Source: Spizellomyces punctatus DAOM BR117 (taxonomy: Eukaryota; Chytridiomycota; Chytridiomycetes; Spizellomycetales; Spizellomycetaceae). From it: a stretch of DNA of 64,000 nt. Below the pieces are notes generated by a model. It saw only the letters and a list, made by a program, of their open reading frames with translations. It searched no databases and had not been told where the DNA came from. How positions within the stretch are numbered: the stretch's first letter is position 1; each line of letters starts with the position of its first letter. The translations under genes were made by a program, and so were the position numbers. This document shows positions 10,905-21,550 of this stretch, piece by piece. Location of the stretch: NCBI RefSeq assembly GCF_000182565.1, contig NW_015971542.1, forward strand, positions 1,222,873-1,286,872, read 5' to 3'.

Positions 10905-11136
10905 TGTAAAGTAGGTTGTAGTTAAAGGTTGGTAAAGGGTGTTGGTAGGTGATGTTATTGGTAGATGAAGGTTGGGATCAAGGAGTGATCAGTAAAGAAA
11001 AAAGGAGGGGGGGGGGGGGTCGGAACGAACGCGAATTTATAGCGCAGCAATGTCCAGATCATGTGACCATCATTAATTTTGAATTTGTTTTGTCCGAAAT
11101 TTTAGTTTTCCAACAAACGTTCAACCATTTGAACAA
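10905..11136. promoter_or_regulatory. NUR1/ACL4 divergent promoter with 13-nt poly-G (11007-11019)
   Basis: 232 bp between start codons. The G run (13 nt) is 103 bp from the NUR1 ATG and 118 bp from the ACL4 ATG. This is the third promoter in the window with a long G tract on the plus strand. Confidence 0.6.
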
Positions 11137-12414
11137 ATGTCAAAGGACGCACCACCACCAACAGAGCCGCAACATGACCCAACAGCACTCTTGACGCAAG
11201 CCAACAAGGCTCTCGATGACTGCCACCCTGACCTTGCTCGGAAGTTTCTCCTCCGTGCCTTGGAACTCCAACCCAACAATGTGGACATACTCGAGAGTCT
11301 CGGGGTGGCAGAAATGGAGGACATGACAGCAGCAGGCGAAGAAGGGGAAGAGGACCGTGTGGGGGAATGCGCAAGGCGTGCCAGAGAATACTTCTTGCGC
11401 GCTGCTGAGCTCAGTCCTGGTCAAGGGTATGCAAAATATCTCTATTTGGGGCAGTTGAGTGAAGGGAAGGAATCGTTAGAGTTTTACGAGAATGGAGTGG
11501 AGGCTTTGGAAAAGGCACTTGCTGAAGTAGCTGGAAACAAAGAGGAGGTGAGGTGAAAAGGTCGGTGACGATCTTACGAGCTGGGCTTGACAATGGTTAT
11601 GATCTTAAACAGGAAGCGATTATACGAAGGAGGCTTTCAGAAGCACTATGTTCGATGGCAGAGATCTACATGACAGATTGCTGGTAAGGCCCATTTTTCC
11701 ATTCGTAGCACTCTGTATGAATGCGTTCGCATTCCTAACGAGTCTCCCAGCGACGAACCAGAAGCCGAAGCATCCTGCGAAACATTCTCCTCCAAAGCCA
11801 TCTCCTATGATCCCACCAATCCCGAAGCCCATCAAACCCTCGCTTCCGTTCGAATGTCCCAATGCCGTCCCGACGATGCCCGCAAAGCAATAGAAACTAG
11901 TATGGATATATGGATCAACAGTGCCGCCCCTGGTGACAAAGACTGGCCTGTCTATCCCGCTCGGATCGCCTTGGTCAAGGTATTATTGGAATTGTCGCTA
12001 CATGAGCGTGCCTTGACAGTACTACAGACGATTCAAAACGAAAATGACGAGGATCCTGAAGGGTGGTATTTGTATGGTTGGTGTTACTATCGAATGGGGG
12101 GTGGTGGAGAAGAGGATGAAAAGGTCGTTGATCTTGCTGAGAAGGCAGAGTGCTGGGACAGTGCGAGGGAATGCTTTGAAACTGTTCTTCAGGTGAGATT
12201 GTATTGCAACCGGTTCCTAGATCTATGATTATGCTAATCGTTACGATTGTTGGACAATCAGCTCCATGAACGATATGGCGGCGCGGAAGAAGAGATGGTG
12301 GAGCATACTTCACAGTTGTTGGAGCAAATATTACAATTTTTGGCAGTACATGGCGTGGACAATGCAAATTCAATGCAAGTTGAAGACGAAGGCGACGAAG
12401 CAATGGAACTGTAA
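11137..12414 (+). CDS. ACL4: TPR assembly chaperone of ribosomal protein L4 (ACL4-like)
   Basis: Four exons (11137-11547, 11613-11683, 11751-12192, 12262-12414) join to 358 aa. Tetratricopeptide repeats fill the protein: ALLTQANKALDDCHPDLAR, FLLRALELQPNNVDILESLG, AREYFLRAAELSPG, SYDPTNPEAHQTLASVRMSQ and ALTVLQTIQNENDEDPEGWY. The tail is acidic (VEDEGDEAMEL). This arrangement, including YLYLGQLSEGKESLEFYENG and AEIYMTDCWSDEPEAE, matches fungal Acl4. Acl4 binds newly made Rpl4 and escorts it to the pre-60S particle in the nucleus. The assignment rests on family resemblance; a generic TPR protein is the alternative. Confidence 0.85.
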
Positions 12415-12553
12415 CTTAGGGCTGTTATGCCAATTCATTCTCACGGGCACACACAGCATATGCGCTTATTAGATGCATTTAATATATGGACATTTCACAT
12501 GCCGTGTTCAGATCTATGTAAAATTGTGTACAAATTGCAATGCCCGTCCATAC

Positions 12554-13006
12554 TCATGCCCGCTTTGTGCCTGCCTTTGCACTTTGGGGTTGTTCCGCCA
12601 ACACCTGCGTCCCTGTTTCTGTCCTCTCGGGTTCACCGGGTTTGTCGCTTCCCTTCACCCGCTCCTCCTCCTCTTCATCATCATCTTCATCGTCTATCTC
12701 TTCCCCATAAATCTCTGGGTGCTCCCTAAAGCATTTCTGCATTTCCCTGAAAGCCTCGATACAATCTACACCTTTTGGCTCCTCCTTTGAATATACAAAA
12801 CAGGAAAAGGCAGCTTTGAAGGCTTCGCCGCATGGTGGTTTTGTCATGTTTTCTAGACAAGGGCAGTCCCAATTTATCTCGCCAGTTTCTGGGTCATACG
12901 CTTCTTCTTGGGCATCGGCAGGGTTCGTCGTGGGGTTAGGTTCCTGCGATGGTGCGGGAGAGGAATCTGAGGGAGGAGGGGTGGATGATCGTTGTGTGCT
13001 AGACAT
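12554..13006 (-). CDS. MIA40: Mitochondrial intermembrane space import receptor/oxidoreductase Mia40 (CHCHD4)
   Basis: Single exon, 150 aa. The core contains the redox-active CPC ([16 protein letters not shown]) followed by twin CX9C motifs ([11 protein letters not shown] and [11 protein letters not shown]), as in Mia40/CHCHD4. The enzyme oxidises and traps small cysteine-rich proteins in the intermembrane space, with Erv1 re-oxidising it. Unlike budding yeast Mia40 there is no presequence or transmembrane anchor. The N-terminus is only about 45 residues, rich in Ser/Pro, so this is the soluble form found in animals and some early fungi. The acidic C-terminal tail ([11 protein letters not shown]) is also typical. 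Divergent with HYLS1 over 202 bp. Confidence 0.95.
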   Translation of the reverse strand: MSSTQRSSTPPPSDSSPAPSQEPNPTTNPADAQEEAYDPETGEINWDCPCLENMTKPPCGEAFKAAFSCFVYSKEEPKGVDCIEAFREMQKCFREHPEIYGEEIDDEDDDEEEEERVKGSDKPGEPERTETGTQVLAEQPQSAKAGTKRA

Positions 13007-13208
13007 GTTGTTGTTGATGTGATGGCGAAATCCTTGTTGGAGATCTTTATTTTATTTCTTTTTGAACTATTTGTAATGACCTTTCAATACTCTCCGATGT
13101 CCCCATCGCCATGGCAACACGCGCAGCTTCTGATGAGTCATACAAGTCTTACGTTAGCTACCCAGACTTATCGTTTACCTCGCTTGCAAACCACGATCTC
13201 GACACCCA

Positions 13209-14533
13209 ATGAACGGTGTCCACGCCTCCACATTTGCTACGGCTTACCTGGACTCACTCGACATTCCCGATGCAACGCCTCTCAGCAACTGGTCATGTTC
13301 CTTATCCCCCACCGACGACTCGACGCGTCACGCCGTCGACACAAGTCATGATCTCCATATTAGCAAAGACGATGTACGCGCCCAACTTGTCACTATGGGA
13401 TACGAGCCCGATGCACTGCCGGATAAAATGTTGGACGAATTCATAGAGGAGCTGAAGAGGGCTTATCGGACAGAGTTGGGTGAGTTTTTGGAAGAGGACG
13501 ACGAGGACGACGAGGATAAGGACAGTCTCAGTACGGAACCGGACGAAACAAGTCGTTTGGAGAGACCTTACTATCCGTACGTGCGACCGGTGGATGACAA
13601 GAAAGGATATTGGAATGAGAAGGCTTCATTACAGAAAGTTTCAAGATCACCCTCTCCCCAAAAAACGCCTGAACGCAAAGTGCGTGAAGCGCAGACCACC
13701 ACACCCCAACGCCAAATACAACGCCACGATAAACCTTCTGACGAATCCACTGAATACGACACCACACAAACGACTTGTAGCCCAGCAACACACCAAATGA
13801 ACGTGATAGAGCGACTGGCGGCTTTGGATCTGTCTAATGTCAGACGAACCGTTTCGCATCAGCGGCAAAAGGAGAAAAGTGATACACGGCATGCGCCAGG
13901 AGAGGAAGAGGCTGTGGATGACGACTTAGAAGATGAAATTGTACGTGCTTGCATCAGTAAAAGTATTTTAATGAAATGCCAATCGTGTGTCCAATGAGCA
14001 GAGTGACGATCTCTATGATTCCGAGGAATATGCGTTACGAGATTCAACGAATTTCTCGTCTTTTGAAAGTGAATACTACGAGCGACCGCGTTACCGCACC
14101 GGATGTAAGCCCTAGCAGTCCTACTGATTAAAAAAAGTGTAGGCACTCATTCTTGTAACAGTTATTCGCGCTCAACCCCAACAGCGACCTCGCAAACACG
14201 ATCCAGTCTCCCGCTTTCACCAACATCAAGCCGAATGGCAACGGGATGTGTTTCTAAGACGATTAGGGAATCCTGGAGCTCAGAGGCCTGTGGCTGTTGT
14301 CGGTAGTACTAAAGTGTCTAGACCCATGAGTGGGGGATTGGCATCCCAACGACCTCGACATAATCTGGCGGCGTTGCGACCTACATATGGTAAGGCGGAG
14401 CGTTTCAGTTCCGATTTTTCACTGATTGTCTAAAGTTACGTATCTTCTCTTAGTTGTACCTACCACAAAAAAGAGAAGTGATGTAGTATGGGATGTGAGG
14501 AATCGACTGGCGCTTAAAAGTCAGACTCTATAG
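13209..14533 (+). CDS. HYLS1: Centriole/ciliogenesis protein HYLS1 homologue
   Basis: Four exons (13209-13940, 14002-14104, 14162-14389, 14454-14533) encode about 380 aa. The N-terminal HYLS1 motif is present (DDVRAQLVTMGYEPDALPDK, then MLDEFIEELKRAY). The C-terminal HYLS1 box assembles across three exons: RKHDPVSRFHQHQAEWQRD, VFLRRLGNPG, then RPTYVVPTTKKRSDVVWDVR. The last exon is recovered only by splicing at 14389/14454. HYLS1 is stably incorporated into centrioles and is needed for basal bodies to form cilia in animals; mutation causes human hydrolethalus syndrome. Dikarya lack it, so its presence implies a flagellated zoospore stage. The middle part is acidic or charged and poorly conserved. 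Confidence 0.9.
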
Positions 14534-14635
14534 TGTGAGCGCCGGAGCGATCTCATGTATATATGATAATGTACGGGTTGGATGATATTGCTACATGCAT
14601 TATATAGAGAGGTACTTGATTTTTGAGGCACACTA

Positions 14636-15647
14636 TTACTGCTCCAAGAGCCCACTCTGTGCCAAAGAGTCCACAAACTCAACGTTCCCAAGTTTTTTCA
14701 AGTCTTGCAATCCTTCTTCAGGATCGTGATCTTCCTCCGTCTCACTTCCCACTTCAGATGCTGTGGCATCCTTCCAGTCCAGCGAATTGAACGTCGGTGT
14801 CCGTATCAATCCAAGTCCACCACTAGTTGATGACGTCCTTCTGCTTGATTTCCCAGATCCCGGTGATCCATTCCCGTGATTACCTCCAATGACTCCAGGA
14901 GCACTCGCCACCCTTCCGTTCATGCCAGGTGCCACCCCATTACCCTTTCTCTGCACTCTCCTCTGAACCCGAATAATCCTACCTACAAACGGCGCCAGCC
15001 TTTTTATAACATCATCACAACTATCCACATGCACATGCGGCTCAATATGACGCACAATGTGAGCTTTTCCCTCTTCTGTCGAACAAAAGACCACACGCCG
15101 GGCATCGAGGCCTGCTGTGTATAATCCAGAGGAATGGAGTAACGTCCTCACTTGAGCTTCTTCTTGATCGGACGTGACGACCATGATGAGATGGACTTGA
15201 TTGGAAGGGTTGGAGACGAGGGAATGGAGGAATGGAAGTGCGGATTCGCGGAAAGCGTGGTTCGGGGTTGTTGGATCTGGTGATGGGTTCCAGACAACAA
15301 TCTGTTGGAGCGATCGTTCACCCTGGTGAGCAAATGGAAAAACGGGAGACACCCACACACAGACACACAATACACACGTTTTTCATAGAAATGGTCATGA
15401 CTCGTCTCCCTTTCAAGATTCTCTTGGCGACATCGACCACCGTCGTTGATCCTCGTCGAGACGCTGAACGTGAAGACGCTCTGGAATCGCCAGAGGTGAC
15501 TCCGTTCGGAGGTTGCGAGTCGGTGTCTGCCTGCTTTGCTCTTCGGGACGACCAAAAGTAGTATGCACTGCCCAACAGTGTTGCAAAGGCAACGAGAGCT
15601 CCTGCTCGTGCCCAGAGTGTGGAACGGCGTGATGTGCGTACAGACAT
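14636..15647 (-). CDS. PEX22: Peroxin-22-like protein (HAD-like, peroxisomal membrane anchor of Pex4)
   Basis: Two exons (15647-15378, 15322-14636) encode 318 aa. An N-terminal transmembrane helix (ARAGALVAFATLLGSAYYF) follows a short basic start. The soluble domain has the HAD-like Pex22 pattern: QQIVVWNPSPDPTTP, VHLIMVVTSDQEEAQVRTLL and RRVVFCSTEEGKAHIVRHIE, ending in PHVHVD...IKRLAPFVGRIIRVQR. The C-terminal 100 residues are Gly/Ser-rich and acidic. Pex22 anchors the ubiquitin-conjugating enzyme Pex4 at the peroxisome for recycling of the Pex5 receptor. Sequence conservation in this family is low, so the call relies on the TM plus the STEEGK/PHxHxD pattern. The ATG at 15647 was chosen because the upstream frame has no TM-compatible start. 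Confidence 0.72.
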
Positions 15648-15868
15648 GATGAAAAAAAGAAAGGTCAATGGCTCAACGACATGCGCAATCTTCCCCCCTC
15701 CAAAAATCAAATACAAGATGAAATCATCGTGTGATCCTTTTTGCACGAGCTGGTTGTGGATATAACATCAGGGTAGTCACATGACAGATGCACATCCCTT
15801 TGTGAATAAAAACAAATGCAATTCTTGGTATTTTTACATGACGGATTTCTTTTTTACATATTGAAAAT

Positions 15869-18258
15869 CTACCAATCCATCTTTGGCTTTTGCTCGACAA
15901 ACGGTTTGACAACCTTTCCACGGTACCCCACACCATCCAACCACGGCCACTCTCGGCTTCTCTTGCCTTCAAATACCTTGATGAGAGCATCCTTTTGCAT
16001 CGTGAGGCCAATGTCATCCAACCCATTTATCAAGCAGTGCTTTGGGAATTCTTCAACCTTGAAGGGAATCTCTTCACCATTTTCACGTCGAATGACTTGG
16101 GCAGGTAGATCAATTTCCAAGTGTTTCCCTTCTTGTGCATCAGCCATCAGAATAGACACAGTGGCTGCAGGAAGAGGAATAGGCAGCATGCCATTCTTGA
16201 AGCAATTGTTAAAAAAGATGTCGGCAAACGATGGGGCAATAATACACCGGATTCCAAAGTCTTGCAGAGCCCAAGGAGCGTGCTCACGACTAGACCCACA
16301 ACCAAAGTTCTCTCCAGCAACCAGAATGGACGCTTGTGTGTAGGGTGGCGTGTTGAGGACAAAAGTCGGGAGGGGAGTGTTGGTGGCAGTGTCATATCGG
16401 AGTTCGTAAAACAAGGATTTTCCGAGACCGGTACGTTTGATCGTCTTTAGGAACTGCTTAGGAATGATCATGTCCGTATCAACGTTAGACATGGGCAGAG
16501 GCGCTGCGATGCCCTTCAACACGGTAAACTTGGGCATTCCGCCCGCGGACCCCGTAATAGGTGCAGTAACTGTCGTCGTGTCACTTGTCTCTACCAATTC
16601 TTGCGTGGCTGGCGTCAAAATATCCGTGCCCAAAAATTCCTTAGAGTCGCGAACCGTCACAGTAATGTTTAGCTGGCTAGCGGGGGCGGATCCGTTCAAC
16701 AACTCCCTCACATCCGCCAGGTGTCCTGTAACCGCGGCTGCAGCGGCCATGGCCGGACTTACAAGGTGGGTACGGCCCTTAGGTCCCTGCCGTCCCTCAA
16801 AGTTCCGATTTGAGGTTGATGCACAGCGCTCCAAAGGCTTGAGCTGATCGGGGTTCATTCCTAGACACATGGAGCAACCGGCCTCGCGCCAATCAAAACC
16901 GGCTTCGATAAAGACCTTATCCAAGCCTTCCGCTTCAGCCTGTTGCTTGACAAGCCCGGAACCAGGAACGACCATAGCGTGGACATTCGGGGCGACCTTG
17001 CGTCCGTAAGCGATACGCGCAGCGGACCGCAGATCCTCAATTCGTGAGTTTGTGCAAGAGCCAATGAAAACCTTGTCAACGGGGATGTCGGTCATCTTCG
17101 TGTTGGGTTCCAGGCCCATGTAAGCCAACGCCCTCTCCATAGCCGCCCGTTTTCCAGCGTCTTCAACCTTTGAGGGGTCCGGCACATTTCCAGTAATGGC
17201 CACCACATCTTGCGGACTCGTCCCCCAAGTCACAGTGGGAATAATTTCTTGTCCGTTGATCTCGACCTCAATATCGTATTTTGCTCCAGGATCCGATCGT
17301 AGAGATCGCCAGTATGCGACTGCAGCGTCCCATTCTTCACCGGCTTTTGGAGCAAGAGGACGTCCTTTTAGGTATTCAAACGTGATTTCGTCTGGGGCAA
17401 TCATTCCAGCTCGTGCACCAGCCTCAATGGCCATATTACAGATGGACATGCGCGCTTCCATGGACATGGATTCCAGTGCCGACCCGCAAAACTCAATAAC
17501 ATGTCCTGTACCACCAGCCGTACCAATGACACCAATAATGTGCAAAATAACATCTTTTGAGTTGACTCCTTCAGGCACTTCACCATTGACCCGAATTCGC
17601 ATGTTCTTTGACTTTTTTTGAAGAATAGTTTGTGTAGCAAGAACGTGTTCCACCTCGGATGTACCAATACCAAAGGCAAGAGCACCGAAAGCTCCATGGG
17701 TCGAAGTGTGCGAATCGCCACAGACGAGGGTAGTTCCTGGCAGAGTGAATCCCTGCTCAGGACCGATAACATGAACAATACCCTGGCGTTTGTCACTCAA
17801 GCCAAAGTATGTAACACCAAATTCGGCGACATTTTCTTCCAAAGTTTGACACTGAGTGCGGGATTCAATCTCATCAACAAATGTGGCAATGGATTTGAAA
17901 TTCTACAGAGACGCAAGTTTAACAACCACTCATCAGACTACCAAGTTATGCACAAAAGCATACCTTACGATTCCCAGTCGTAGGAATATTGTGATCGACG
18001 GTCGCCAGAGTCAAGTCACCTCTTCGCACCTTCCTTCCAGCATTCCTCAAACCCTCAAAGGCCTGAGGAGAAGTGACCTCGTGCACAAGGTGACGGTCAA
18101 TATATATCAAACAAGTTCCATCCGGCATTTGTTCGACAACATGATCGTCCCATATTTTGTCGTAGAGCGTACGTGGAGTAGGTGCCTAGTTTATGAGCAT
18201 TAACCATAAGCAACAGGAGAGGATGAAGAGTGCATGCTTCACGTACCGAAATAGTCAT
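15869..18258 (-). CDS. LEU1: 3-isopropylmalate dehydratase (isopropylmalate isomerase)
   Basis: Three exons (18258-18247, 18185-17964, 17902-15869) encode 755 aa. This is the fungal single-chain fusion of the bacterial LeuC and LeuD subunits. The start MTIS lies on a 12-nt exon before [17 protein letters not shown]. The large-subunit part has [53 protein letters not shown] and [12 protein letters not shown], giving the three cysteine ligands of the [4Fe-4S] cluster. After a linker the LeuD part has [39 protein letters not shown] and [18 protein letters not shown]. It interconverts 2- and 3-isopropylmalate in leucine synthesis in the cytosol. No Leu3-type CCG-N4-CGG site was seen upstream. Confidence 0.97.
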
Positions 18259-18768
18259 AATGGGCAAGATTGTGGTAAAGAGTCTAGGCGGAGGGTATTG
18301 GTCGGCCTATACAGAGGCAGCAGATGAAAAGTGCAGATCACAAGGTCTCGCCGTCTTTTATGGAACATTTCGGCAATTTGAAATCTGGACACGTGATCGA
18401 TCAAGATCTTATCAGTGATTCATATGTGGCGCAGCGTATGGTGAGTCGTCAGCGGAGTTTTGTCTTTCGCAGGATTCATCTGAAATCGTTTGCTTCTTAT
18501 GGCTTTGTTGTCGCCTGGAGCATGTGCGCAAAATAAATAGTCACCAGGAAAACGACATTAAGAGATAAAGCAACAGGCTGGGTTTCGAAATTGCAATGCG
18601 CAATACAAAATCTTTTGTGAAACGGATTGGAAACAGCGCATAAACCAAAAGATTGTACTATTATCTTGACTAAAAGAGTATCTTCCTCACCCCCGAGTTT
18701 TCCAGCTACCAAGCAATATATACAGTTAAGCAGAAAAAACATACCCCACCGAAAACAGTCCTAATGGG
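18259..18768. other. LEU1 upstream region and ING gene 3' flank
   Basis: 510 bp between two minus-strand genes. The short plus-strand frames (for example 18230-18418 and 18324-18536) overlap the LEU1 first exon or are unsupported. No gene is seen. Confidence 0.5.
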
Positions 18769-20369
18769 TCACTTCTAAAGATAACAGTGAGTTGTAGTAT
18801 ACTCCCTCACATTGGGATTCACCGTATAGCTCACCTTTGAATGGTCACCTCCGCACTCTGGACAATACCATTTGCCCTTGGGAGGGGCCGATAGTCCAAC
18901 GCAAGCGTAATGGAACCATTCGATAGGGCACTAGAGCAAGAGAGCAAGGGATATTGTTGGGTGAAGAGAAGAAACGTGTTTAAGGAGCAGTGAAACACTT
19001 ACGTCGTCATTATCGCACTAATTACCATAGTGAAAGGAGGAAGCGTTATGCTACATCAAATAGACAGGTATCAAGCTCCAGAATACTCTTACCGCTAAAA
19101 AAGATGAAAACATGGTTAAACCCGCGTTGACAGTCTCCAGAGCAAAGCAATGCAACCTTACCAATCATGTCTCCAAATGATACTTGGTTACATATGCAAT
19201 ACGTAGGCTCATTTGGATCAATCGGCATATCAAGCACATTTGTCTTGTCCTTTGTTTGCTTTATTTCGCTGCTGCTACAGTTGAAATTTCATCTCTCGTC
19301 AAAATAAAGGACATTTGCATGATGAACGCACCCTTTCCTCTCCTTTTTTGCATGATGTTGGGTAACTCTTCGGGTCGAGCTCGTAGCGGTCTTTATGGTT
19401 TGAGTCCTCTTGGGAGTTTCCAATGCATCCCTCGCCTTCTCACGTTCATCAATTGTTTTGTTCTTTTTATACTCTAAATGCAGTTGAAAAATGATGAGAG
19501 AAGACGGCCGACAAATATAAGTCTTCTTTAGCTTACTCTTTGGAGTTTCCATAGAAGATGCTGCAAAGTAAATGGGGTTTGTCAATACGGCTTACACCCA
19601 GACGCAAAACCAGGGACCAAGGCTTCACCTTCTGCCCTTTTCTCGCCTCGGCCAGCCAAAGCGCTCTTGTCAAGTCTTCCTTTCATTGATTCTGATCCAT
19701 ACGTGTTTGAACTTCTTATAAGACCAGGTCCTGTCATTTGCTCCTCCTCAAACTTGTTTAAATCATCGTCCAGTCTTCTAATATGTCGATCCACCTTCGT
19801 CCGGAAACAACGTAAGCGCAGGGTTCCATGTTGCGCAAAAACCTGAAGCAATCACTGCCCACCATGTCATACGTCTGAACCGCCAGAGCAACCTTATCTT
19901 CCCCATGCTTCAACGTGTCCTTGAACGACTTTGCTATATTTTGCAGCAGCGCAACTCGCTCCTCTGGCGTCAATGTTCGCAAGTCTTCCATAAACTTTGA
20001 AGTCTGTTCCTCAATATTCGATACAGCATCTTGAGCCCTTGCATCCAGTTCCCGCATCTGGATTCATTCAACAATAAGTTGAGTAATCAATCCGGGCTCG
20101 CAGCACAGCGAACGCCATACTGACCAAAGTAAAGTTCCGTGCGAGTTCCCCTGGCAGTGATTCTATAGCTAGAGTCGTCGCGAGATTTAGATGCTTTGCA
20201 CTAGATCTAGAGCATGACAGATTCAATATTGGTCCATGTACATACTGTCCAGATAATCCTAGATCACAAGAAATCGGGACAGCACCAAGTCAATGAACGC
20301 TGCACGCACAGATTTAGCACAAAAGAGCTGCATTATGAGGGAACGGACCTCTAGATGCAACAAAGCCAT
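18769..20369 (-). CDS. ING-family PHD finger chromatin protein
   Basis: Twelve predicted exons, most very short: 20369-20349, 20258-20246, 20168-20125, 20057-19863, 19794-19596, 19560-19537, 19473-19332, 19274-19162, 19094-19093, 19017-19003, 18930-18835 and 18774-18769, giving 289 aa. The N-terminal ING domain reads [20 protein letters not shown], then [16 protein letters not shown], and [20 protein letters not shown] over an exon junction. A basic linker follows. The C-terminal PHD finger has [16 protein letters not shown], then [17 protein letters not shown] and [11 protein letters not shown], a full C4-H-C3 zinc-ligand set. ING proteins read H3K4me3 for NuA4-type acetylase or Rpd3-type deacetylase complexes. 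The join across the PHD needs a 2-nt exon (19093-19094) or a non-standard donor. The last six nucleotides (Lys-stop) are tentative. Confidence 0.85.
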
Positions 20370-21550
20370 TATGAATGGTGAAGTGGTGTGAAATCTGTTG
20401 TCACTGCGACGAAATCCAATTGCATTCGCACACGAACGAATTGGAAAAGCGTTTCGCGCCTCATCTGGGTCGTCTTCGCCAATTCAATTCAGTCTCATGG
20501 AATGGCATAGTCACTCAAATGTAGTGTTTGTGGCAACGTCATCATCAAGTGGCACAGTTTGGACTGCGAACGTAGAGGACCGACCAAATATCCTCCAGTC
20601 ATCAATAAAGTCTTGTAGCAATTAACGTAGATTCATTTATTAAAATGGCCATAATTTGAGAACGATTATGGCATTAGCCTCCTGTAAAAGTAGCTGTGCA
20701 AACCACTACACTGCGCAGAAACCAATGCCCATAACGGTGTCCTACGTACGTACGATAAGATAGGATACTTTTCTTATTCAAAAGTCAGTTGGCATTGTGC
20801 TCGGTGCAAGAGCACCAAAGCCCCGATGCGACTAGTCAACAGAAGGTGCATCTCGAACATCTCTTTCGCCTTGAGCACACCTCGAACATCTCTTTCGCCT
20901 TGAGCAATGTGTGCAAACACACTAGGATTTGGCCACTTTTTGCGGGTTCTTGGGGCATCCAACCTATTCTTGTCCATGTGCAATCAACATCCATCCAAGC
21001 CCCGCGCGTCCCGTGTAGATTCGGACATTCTTTCACGAGTCAGATCCTTACAGTCACTTTATACGCGCATCTCATGTATAAACGATCATCATTACTCACT
21101 GACCACTTGACACAAACTGCGAGTAGACTGCGAAAACGACTAACTCCCAACCTATGGGCAAACCTACTTTCCAAAGCCAAATGCTGCGACGTACCCATCA
21201 ACCTACTTGCAATCTCCATTGCCAAGATCTCTTCACGTCCAAACAAGCGCATCCAAATGCCTACGAAACTAAGCCTCATCATGCAAACTCCACTATTTTT
21301 GGTAACACGTCATTGCCCGATTTGGGCAAATCAAATCAAATCAGATCGCCTTCACGTGCGTGTTACCTTTGCGCTTCTTGCACGCGAGCAAGCCCCTTTT
21401 TCGTGGAGGTGAAAGGCAAAGTCACTATGACGTGTAAGGGAAACAACTTTCCCCACAGATAAGGTCACGTGAACCTTATCTATCAAGGTTACCGCCATCT
21501 CGGATGATGTGGATCCATTCCCGAGTATTCGGATGCAACTATTTGTCATT
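20370..21550. other. Long intergenic region between ING gene and protein kinase
   Basis: 1.18 kb between divergent genes, the longest gene-free stretch outside the gap area. It contains a 29-bp-period tandem duplication (20852-20907). Frames at 20398-20625, 20774-20983 and 20789-21412 have no recognisable similarity, start context or splice logic. No tRNA signature found by eye. Confidence 0.5.
20852..20907 (+). repeat. 29-bp tandem duplication
   Basis: Two copies of a 26-bp unit beginning CTCGAACATCTCTTTCGCC start at 20852 and 20881, separated by 3 bp. Not in a recognised gene. Confidence 0.85.

Noticed and set aside
20789-21412. 207-codon plus-strand frame in the ING/kinase intergenic region
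   Set aside because: No recognisable domain, spans a tandem duplication, and competing frames of similar length exist on both strands.
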